A DNA stretch of 64,000 nt, taken from assembly GCF_009601685.2 (NCBI RefSeq), contig NZ_CP045701.2, positions 4,836,001 to 4,900,000 of the forward strand, written 5' to 3'. The position numbers were made by a program, and so were the translations under genes. The notes below the pieces were generated by a model. It saw only the letters and a program-made list of their open reading frames with translations, ran no database searches and was not told the DNA's origin. Positions 58,240 to 64,000 of this stretch are shown here, piece after piece (position 1 is the first letter of the stretch; the number at the start of each line of letters is the position of its first letter). The stretch comes from Pseudomonas brassicacearum. GTDB taxonomy: Bacteria > Pseudomonadota > Gammaproteobacteria > Pseudomonadales > Pseudomonadaceae.

Positions 58240-58393
58240 GGGAGCCACGGCGGCTCGGGCTTAGCGCCCTTGTGTAGGAGCTGGCGAAGCCTGCGATCTT
58301 TTGATCTTTCACTTGAAACTCAAGGAAGCTCGGAAAAGATCGCAGGCTTCGCCAGCTCCTACATATAGGACGACGGGCCCGAGCCGCCGTTGG
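58240..58393. repeat. REPIN of the 'tgtaggagctggcgaagcc' family
   Basis: TGTAGGAGCTGGCGAAGCCT (58271) and its inverse AGGCTTCGCCAGCTCCTACA (ending 58363) are nested inside a second inverted pair, CGGCGGCTCGGGC and GCCCGAGCCGCCG. It lies between minE and the rluA-like gene. Confidence 0.85.
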
Positions 58394-58416
58394 CGTTTGT
58401 AACGAGACTGTTTTCA

Positions 58417-59052
58417 ATGCCCCTGTCCAACATCCGCATCATTCATCAGGACGCCGCCGTCCTGGTGGTCGACAAGCCGACCCTGTTGCTTTCCGTGCCC
58501 GGCCGGGCCGACGACAACAAAGACTGCCTGATCACCCGCCTGCAGGAAAACGGCTATCCGGAAGCCCGAATCGTGCACCGACTGGACTGGGAAACTTCCG
58601 GCATCATCCTGTTGGCCCGCGACCCGGACACCCATCGCGAACTGTCCCGGCAATTTCATGATCGCGAAACCGAAAAAGCCTACACCGCGCTGTGCTGGGG
58701 CCAACCGGCACTGGACAGCGGCAGCATCGACCTGCCCTTGCGCTACGACCCGCCGACCAAACCTCGGCATGTGGTGGACCATGAACACGGCAAACACGCC
58801 CTGACCTTCTGGCGCGTGCTGGAACGTTGCGGCGATTGGTGCCGGGTCGAACTCACGCCGATCACCGGCCGCTCGCACCAATTGCGCGTGCACATGCTGT
58901 CCATCGGTCACCCGCTGCTGGGCGACGGGCTCTACGCCCACCCGCAGGCCCTCGCCGCCTGGCCACGCCTGTGCCTGCACGCCAGCATGCTGAGCTTCAC
59001 CCATCCGCAAAGCGGCGAGCGCCTGCGCTTCGAGTGCCCAGCACCGTTCTAA
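58417..59052 (+). CDS. RluA-family pseudouridine synthase
   Basis: The 211-residue enzyme has the catalytic Asp in RIVHRLDWETSGIILLAR, the VVDKPTLLLSVPGR opening and GRSHQLRVHMLSIGHPLLGD. The short length and lack of an S4 domain match RluA, which modifies U746 in 23S rRNA and U32 in tRNAs. Location after minE agrees with P. aeruginosa rluA. Confidence 0.92.
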   Translation: MPLSNIRIIHQDAAVLVVDKPTLLLSVPGRADDNKDCLITRLQENGYPEARIVHRLDWETSGIILLARDPDTHRELSRQFHDRETEKAYTALCWGQPALDSGSIDLPLRYDPPTKPRHVVDHEHGKHALTFWRVLERCGDWCRVELTPITGRSHQLRVHMLSIGHPLLGDGLYAHPQALAAWPRLCLHASMLSFTHPQSGERLRFECPAPF

Positions 59053-59073
59053 GAAATGCCACCGTCATTTTGT

Positions 59074-59238
59074 TGTAGGAGCTGTGTAGGAGCTGTCGAG
59101 TGCAACGAGGCTGCGATCTTTCCAAAGACACTTGAATCTCAAGCGAAAAATCAAAAGATCAAAAGATCGTCCGAACGCGGCCCGAGCCTTCGCCATCTCC
59201 TACAGAGCCCAGCGGGAGCAAGCTCCCTCACCACAGGT
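59074..59238. repeat. REP cluster before apeB
   Basis: TGTAGGAGCTG occurs twice in tandem (59074 and 59085), followed by GAGGCTGCGATCTTTCC, AAAAGATCAAAAGATCG and the inverted ends CCATCTCCTACAGAG. A single REP of the other family, GCGGGAGCAAGCTCCCTC, follows at 59212. Confidence 0.75.
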
Positions 59239-59329
59239 TCAACAACCAGACGCCCCTATAGCTGCGCTCTCTCCTCCCCATCGACCACCAATACGGTAAA
59301 CTGCCGCCCATTGCTGTCTGGAGTTACTT

Positions 59330-60619
59330 ATGCGCGCAGAGTTGAACCAGGGCCTGATCGACTTCCTCAAGGCCTCCCCTACCCCGTTCCATGCCACCGC
59401 CAGCCTTGCCAAGCGCCTGGAGGCGGCAGGCTATCAGCGTCTTGACGAACGCGAGACCTGGTCCACCGAGGCCAACGGTCGCTATTACGTCACGCGCAAC
59501 GACTCCTCGATCATCGCCTTCAAGCTCGGCCGCAACTCACCGTTGCACGATGGCATCCGCCTGGTCGGCGCCCACACCGACAGCCCCTGCCTGCGGGTCA
59601 AGCCGCAGCCGGAACTGCAACGCCACGGGTTCTGGCAACTGGGCGTGGAAGTCTACGGCGGCGCGCTGCTGGCGCCGTGGTTCGACCGCGACCTGTCCTT
59701 GGCCGGGCGGGTGACCTTGCGCCGCGACGGCAAGGTCGAAAGCCAACTGATCGATTTCAAGGCGCCGATCGCCACGATTCCGAACCTGGCCATCCACCTC
59801 AATCGCGAAGCCAACCAGGGCTGGGCCATCAACCCGCAGAATGAATTGCCGCCGATCCTCGCCCAGTTCGCCGGGGACGAGCGTGTCGATTTCCGTGCCG
59901 TGCTCACCGATCAACTGGCCCGCGAACATGGCCTGAATGCCGACGTGGTGCTCGATTACGAGTTGAGTTTCTACGACACCCAAAGCGCCGCGGTCATTGG
60001 CCTGCACGGCGATTTCATTGCTGGCGCGCGCCTGGACAACCTGCTGTCGTGCTACGCCGGCCTGCAGGCTTTGCTGAACGCTGACACCGAAGAAACCTGC
60101 GTACTGGTGTGCAACGATCACGAGGAGGTCGGTTCGTGCTCGGCCTGTGGCGCCGACGGTCCGATGCTGGAACAGACCCTGAGGCGCCTGCTGCCTGAAG
60201 GTGAAGAGTTCGTGCGCACCATTCAGAAGTCCTTGCTGGTTTCGGCCGACAATGCTCACGGCGTGCACCCCAACTATGCCGACAAGCACGACGCCAACCA
60301 TGGCCCCAAGCTCAACGCCGGACCGGTGATCAAGGTCAACAGCAACCAGCGCTACGCCACCAACAGCGAAACCGCCGGGTTCTTCCGTCACCTGTGCATG
60401 GCTGAAGAAGTGCCGGTGCAAAGCTTCGTGGTGCGCAGCGACATGGGCTGCGGCTCGACCATCGGCCCGATCACCGCCAGTCAGTTGGGCGTACGCACCG
60501 TGGACATCGGCCTGCCGACCTTCGCCATGCATTCGATCCGCGAACTGTGTGGCAGCCATGACCTGGCGCATTTGGTGAAGGTGCTGAGCGCGTTCTACGC
60601 CTCTCGCGAGTTGCCATAG
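59330..60619 (+). CDS. apeB: M18-family aminopeptidase
   Basis: The zinc aminopeptidase removes N-terminal residues, with a preference for acidic ones in relatives. The 429-residue protein has metal ligands in [45 protein letters not shown] and the C-terminal [16 protein letters not shown]. Length and gene neighbourhood match Pseudomonas ApeB. Confidence 0.95.
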   Translation: MRAELNQGLIDFLKASPTPFHATASLAKRLEAAGYQRLDERETWSTEANGRYYVTRNDSSIIAFKLGRNSPLHDGIRLVGAHTDSPCLRVKPQPELQRHGFWQLGVEVYGGALLAPWFDRDLSLAGRVTLRRDGKVESQLIDFKAPIATIPNLAIHLNREANQGWAINPQNELPPILAQFAGDERVDFRAVLTDQLAREHGLNADVVLDYELSFYDTQSAAVIGLHGDFIAGARLDNLLSCYAGLQALLNADTEETCVLVCNDHEEVGSCSACGADGPMLEQTLRRLLPEGEEFVRTIQKSLLVSADNAHGVHPNYADKHDANHGPKLNAGPVIKVNSNQRYATNSETAGFFRHLCMAEEVPVQSFVVRSDMGCGSTIGPITASQLGVRTVDIGLPTFAMHSIRELCGSHDLAHLVKVLSAFYASRELP

Positions 60620-60639
60620 CCACACTGGGCTGCAAGAGA

Positions 60640-60773
60640 TGTGTAGGAGCTGTCGAGCGAAGCGAGGCTGCGATCTTTCCCCAAACACTTGAGCCCCAAG
60701 CGAAAGATCAAAAGATCGCAGGCTTCGCCAGCTCCTACAGACCTCTGCGGGAGCAAGCTCCCTCGCCACAATG
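60640..60773. repeat. REPIN plus single REP after apeB
   Basis: TGTAGGAGCTGTCGAGCGAA (60641) and AGGCTTCGCCAGCTCCTACA (ending 60739) form an inverted pair. GCGGGAGCAAGCTCCCTCGC (60748) of the second family follows. Confidence 0.8.
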
Positions 60774-60873
60774 ATGTCTGCCTAAAGATTCGAGGAGGCC
60801 ATGACATACGTCATCCCACCCCAGCCAAACCCCGACTAGACTGACCTTATCCTTCCCCGACAAGGCTGTCGCC

Positions 60874-61056
60874 ATGATCTCGATGTCTTCGTTCAACGCC
60901 ATGCTGGTGCCCATCATTGCCGGCATGATCCTGCTGGCCATCGGTTTCAACTTCCGTGACAAGAACGTCGGGGTCTTTGCCATGTGGATCGGCATGTTGC
61001 TGATCCTCGTCACGGTGTTGTTCCGCATCCTGGCCAAGCTCAACGAGTCGGCCTGA
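60874..61056 (+). CDS. Small two-segment membrane protein (60 aa)
   Basis: MISMSSFNAMLVPIIAGMIL-LAIGF and VFAMWIGMLLILVTVLFRIL are two membrane segments separated by a short FRDKNVG loop. It is convergent with the GntR gene, whose stop is eight bases away. The function is unknown; host genomes of this group carry similar small genes here. Confidence 0.65.
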   Translation: MISMSSFNAMLVPIIAGMILLAIGFNFRDKNVGVFAMWIGMLLILVTVLFRILAKLNESA

Positions 61057-61063
61057 CACCACC

Positions 61064-61795
61064 TCAGGCGGCAGGCGGTTGCTCCGGCACGTCTACCCCG
61101 ACATGAATCGCATCGTGTCGCCAGAACTCCAGGTCGCAATCGATCAGCCGCTGATGCTGGTCATAGTTGACCCGGGCAATCCGCAGCCCCGGACTACCCA
61201 CCGAAACCTTCAACGCCGCCGCCGCTTCCGGCTGTAGAGAGGTGGGCACGATTTCGAACTTCACCCGACCGTAATGCAGGTCGTAATGGCGGGCGTACAG
61301 CTCGGTGATGGACTGGTTGAGGTCGAACCCCAAGATGTCCGGAAAATATTGCGGGTTCAGGTAGTGCTCGACGTACAGCACCAGCCGCTCGTCGATACGT
61401 CGCACGCGGCAGATCTGGATCACGCTGGACAGCGCCGGCAACTGCAACCAGGCACACACCGCCGCCGAGGCGGGTTGCAGGCGCGCCGAGATCACTTGGG
61501 TAGAAGGCACACGCCCCTGGGCCGCGACCATGGCGTGGAAATGGCTGCGCTGCATCAGGTTGTAGGCCAGGCGGGGTGGCGAGACGAACCAGCCCCGGCG
61601 CTCCTCCCGATAAATCTGCCCCTGGGCTTCGAGCTGCAACAACGCCTCACGCACGGTAATGCGCGTGGTCCCGAACAATTCACTGAGCTTGCGCTCGGCC
61701 GGCAACTTGCTGCCGGGCGCCAGCAACCCGTGGTCGAGCTGCTCTTGCAGGACCTGTCCGATGGCTGTCACCGCTTTGGTTGCATCGATGCGCAT
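61064..61795 (-). CDS. GntR/HutC-family regulator with UTRA domain, phosphonate type (PhnR-like)
   Basis: The 243-residue protein has an N-terminal winged helix (LPAERKLSELFGTTRITVRE, ALLQLEAQGQIYREERRGWF) and a C-terminal UTRA ligand domain (VIQICRVRRIDERLVLYVEH, GSPGLRIARVNYDQHQRLID). The sequence recalls regulators of 2-aminoethylphosphonate use. It is divergent from the binding-protein gene and probably binds the CTAGACCA sites in between. Confidence 0.85.
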   Translation of the reverse strand: MRIDATKAVTAIGQVLQEQLDHGLLAPGSKLPAERKLSELFGTTRITVREALLQLEAQGQIYREERRGWFVSPPRLAYNLMQRSHFHAMVAAQGRVPSTQVISARLQPASAAVCAWLQLPALSSVIQICRVRRIDERLVLYVEHYLNPQYFPDILGFDLNQSITELYARHYDLHYGRVKFEIVPTSLQPEAAAALKVSVGSPGLRIARVNYDQHQRLIDCDLEFWRHDAIHVGVDVPEQPPAA

Positions 61796-62144
61796 CAACG
61801 TTACCTATCTGGACTAGACCAGCACTGTTTCGGGGCAAGATCGACTGTTCATCGATCCGCTTCTTCGTCCAGCAAGCCTAGGCACTGCACATGACTGGCA
61901 GATGACAGAGCCGCCGAACGGTCGTTTTGCAAGCGTGCAAATTAACGGCCAAGTCCTTGCAGATCAGTTGTTTAACCATGGTCTACGCTTAATTCGCAAC
62001 CAACCTCCATGAGCCGGGCGTTTCCTGGACCCTCCAACACCGACATCAAAATGTCACAGGGCTCGCCTACATTGGCTCAGGTATTGCTGACCTAGACCAA
62101 CACAACCGCAAACGCAGCGTTGAAAACGCCCATAGGAGCTTCGG
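61796..62144. promoter_or_regulatory. Divergent control region of the phosphonate locus with two CTAGACCA operators
   Basis: CTGGACTAGACCAG (61809-61822) lies 14 bases before the regulator start and TGACCTAGACCAA (62088-62100) 45 bases before the binding-protein start. They share the half-site CTAGACCA, the form expected for HutC-subfamily GntR proteins. No gene is visible in between. Confidence 0.65.
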
Positions 62145-63212
62145 ATGAAACAGCTTTTCCTGGCATCACTGTTAGGCTCGACCATTGCCATGTGCACCGC
62201 CGCCATGGCCGCTGACACCGATCTGAAAACGTTGGAAGCCGCTGCGAAAGCGGAAGGTGCCGTGAACAGCGTCGGCATGCCCGATGACTGGGCAAACTGG
62301 AAAGGCACCTGGGACGACCTGGCCAAGGTCTACGGCCTGAAACACATCGACACTGACATGAGCTCGGCCCAGGAAATCGCCAAGTTCGCCGCCGAGAAAG
62401 ACAACGCCAGCGCCGACATCGGCGACGTCGGTGCAGCGTTCGGCCCGATCGCGGTCAAGCAGGGCGTGGTCCAACCCTACAAGCCAAGCACCTGGGAACA
62501 AGTACCTGCCTGGGCCAAGGACAAAGATGGCAACTGGGCCTTGGCCTACACCGGCACCATCGCGTTCATCGTCAACAAGAAGTTGCTGCACGGTTCCGAA
62601 GTGCCGACCAAGTGGGCAGACCTGAAGACCGGCAAATACAAGGTATCCATCGGTGACGTGAGCACCGCCGCCCAAGCCGCCAACGGCGTGCTGGCCGCGG
62701 CCCTGGCCAACGGCGGCGACGAGAAGAACGTTCAGCCGGCGCTGTTGATGTTCGCCGACATAGCCAAGCAAGGACGCCTGTCCATGGCCAACCCAACCAT
62801 CGCCACGATGGAAAAAGGTGAAGTCGAAGTCGGCGTGGTCTGGGATTTCAACGGCCTGAGCTACAAGGCCAAGATGGCCAACCCGGATGACTACGTCGTA
62901 CTGATTCCGTCCGACGGCTCGGTCATCTCCGGCTACACCACCATCATCAACAAATACGCCAAGCACCCGAACGCCGCCAAGCTGGCCCGTGAGTACATCT
63001 TCAGCGACGCTGGCCAGATCAACCTGGCCAAGGGCAACGCCCGTCCGATCCGCGCCGAGCACCTGACCCTGCCGGAAGAGGTCAAGGCCAAGCTGCTGCC
63101 CAACGAGCAGTACAAAGGCGTGACCCCGATCAAGGACGCGGATGCTTGGGAAAAAACCTCCAAGACACTGCCGCAGAAGTGGCAGGAAGAAGTGATCATC
63201 AATATGGAGTGA
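62145..63212 (+). CDS. ABC transporter periplasmic binding protein, probable phosphonate uptake
   Basis: The 355-residue protein has a signal peptide (MKQLFLASLLGSTIAMCTAA, cleaved after AMA) and the fold of family 1 solute-binding proteins (DIGDVGAAFGPIAVKQGVVQ, GTIAFIVNKKLLHGSEVPTK, EVGVVWDFNGLSYKAKM). The neighbours (PhnR-like regulator, phosphohydrolase) suggest 2-aminoethylphosphonate or a related phosphonate as ligand; iron or polyamine binding cannot be excluded from sequence alone. Confidence 0.85.
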   Translation: MKQLFLASLLGSTIAMCTAAMAADTDLKTLEAAAKAEGAVNSVGMPDDWANWKGTWDDLAKVYGLKHIDTDMSSAQEIAKFAAEKDNASADIGDVGAAFGPIAVKQGVVQPYKPSTWEQVPAWAKDKDGNWALAYTGTIAFIVNKKLLHGSEVPTKWADLKTGKYKVSIGDVSTAAQAANGVLAAALANGGDEKNVQPALLMFADIAKQGRLSMANPTIATMEKGEVEVGVVWDFNGLSYKAKMANPDDYVVLIPSDGSVISGYTTIINKYAKHPNAAKLAREYIFSDAGQINLAKGNARPIRAEHLTLPEEVKAKLLPNEQYKGVTPIKDADAWEKTSKTLPQKWQEEVIINME

Positions 63213-63265
63213 GGCAATAGCTCCCGCTCGGCTATCCACAGGCAATGCAATTGTGGGAACAGGCC

Positions 63266-63360
63266 CTGTGGGAGCAAGGCTTGCTCGCGATAAACGATGA
63301 CACGGTCTTGCAGTTGAACCGTGTCGCCTTCATCGCGAGCAAGCTTTGCTCCCACAGGCC
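63266..63360. repeat. REPIN between the binding protein and the phosphohydrolase
   Basis: CTGTGGGAGCAAGGCTTGCT (63266) and AGCAAGCTTTGCTCCCACAG (ending 63358) form an inverted pair between two co-directional genes. Confidence 0.85.
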
Positions 63361-63423
63361 TGCTCTCACAGTGGAGCTTGCTGGATCCGAGTTTCCTGGT
63401 ATCTGTCCGGAGTCCCGGTACCC

Positions 63424-64000
63424 ATGAAGCACAACGTCATCCTGGTGGTGCTCGACGGTCTCAACCATGAGGTCGCCCGGCATGCCATGGGGCATTTGCA
63501 GGCTTACGTCGGCGCAGGACGCGCGGCCCTCTACAAACTGGAATGTGAGTTGCCCGCCCTGTCCCGCCCGCTCTATGAATGCATCCTCACCGGCGTCGTG
63601 CCCATCGACAGCGGGATCGTGCACAACAACGTCTCGCGCCTGTCGAACCAGCGCAGCATTTTCCACTACGCCACCCAGGCCGGCTTGAGTACGGCGGCCG
63701 CGGCGTATCACTGGGTCAGCGAGCTCTACAACGTTTCGCCCTTCGTGGCCGGTCGTGATCGTCATACCGACAACCCCGACTTGCCGATTCAATATGGGCA
63801 TTTCTATTGGAATGACCACTACCCCGATTCCCATCTGTTCGCCGACGCCGAACACCTGCGCCTGCGCTACATGCCGAACTTTTTGCTGGTGCATCCGATG
63901 AACATCGACGATGCCGGCCACAAGCATGGCCTCGACACTGCGCAATACCGCAACAGCGCCCGCTCGGCCGACATCAACCTGGCGGTCTACCTGCAAGGCT
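63424..64000 (+). CDS. Alkaline-phosphatase-superfamily phosphohydrolase, truncated by the right window edge
   Basis: The frame is open from the ATG at 63424 to the last base, giving at least 192 residues. It starts MKHNVILVVLDGLNHEVARH with the first metal-binding Asp, has the nucleophile region ELPALSRPLYECILTGVVPI and the metal ligands in HPMNIDDAGHKHGLDTAQY. The superfamily includes phosphonoacetate hydrolase and nucleotide pyrophosphatases. With its neighbours it is probably part of a phosphonate pathway. Confidence 0.85.
   Translation, partial: MKHNVILVVLDGLNHEVARHAMGHLQAYVGAGRAALYKLECELPALSRPLYECILTGVVPIDSGIVHNNVSRLSNQRSIFHYATQAGLSTAAAAYHWVSELYNVSPFVAGRDRHTDNPDLPIQYGHFYWNDHYPDSHLFADAEHLRLRYMPNFLLVHPMNIDDAGHKHGLDTAQYRNSARSADINLAVYLQG

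Overview
The window reads as a chromosome segment of a fluorescent Pseudomonas (P. fluorescens group). The GC-rich coding, the REP/REPIN elements of the 'gtgggagcaagcttgctcgcgat' and 'tgtaggagctggcgaagcctgcgatc' types, the minCDE-rluA-apeB neighbourhood and the urate catabolism genes all fit. Organism and family names are from memory of these families; no search was run.

Left part (1 to about 41530): a largely intact temperate prophage, possibly with its left end outside the window. From left to right: an AT-richer cargo block (1-5007) of unrecognised genes, among them a gene cut by the left edge, an ESCO-like zinc-finger protein, a 570-residue protein with a glycine-rich hydrophobic C-terminus and a membrane protein; an SOS module (umuDC and, divergently, an SRAP abasic-site protein, sharing a LexA box); an orphan adenine methylase; and a long minus-strand late operon (8764-31002). 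The late operon carries Rz with a nested Rz1, a GH19 endolysin, a P2-type contractile tail (D, X, U, tape measure, E and E', tube, sheath, fibre and fibre chaperone, I, J, W, V), then a lambda-type head (gpZ-like protein, E-type capsid, D-type decoration protein, S49 protease with nested scaffold, portal, gpW, GpA terminase, Nu1) and a holin. Upstream lie a Q/RinA-like putative late regulator, a Toprim-VapE primase-helicase, a TraR-like zinc finger, a CII-like protein, a YdaS/Cro-like protein and, divergently, a CI/S24 repressor. A plus-strand early operon (36741-41530) has small phage genes, a KilAC-like protein, a PrtN-like activator, an HD phosphohydrolase, an excisionase-like protein and a tyrosine integrase that stops 7 bases before the folE start. 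Five copies of an AACCTAGGTT-type operator sit in two clusters, an OR/OL-like arrangement.

Right part (41538-64000): host genes. folE and a glutaredoxin; an aminotransferase with a divergent MarR regulator; a five-unit 47-bp tandem repeat; the purine/urate block (NCS2 permease, LysE exporter, hiuH, puuE, uraD, alc, allA, puuD), with copies of a TTGTAYACAA palindrome before three of its transcription units; a Tsx/OmpK-like channel; patatin-like and LpxL-like genes; minCDE; an RluA-family synthase; apeB; a small membrane protein; and a probable phosphonate locus (GntR/UTRA regulator, binding protein, and a phosphohydrolase cut by the right edge).

The best candidates for something undescribed are the structured plus-strand element between cro and cII, with its own terminator and a hairpin covering a strong ribosome-binding site; the cargo genes at 1-5007; and the GTAGGACAG repeats in the 0.5-kb gap at the start of the late operon.
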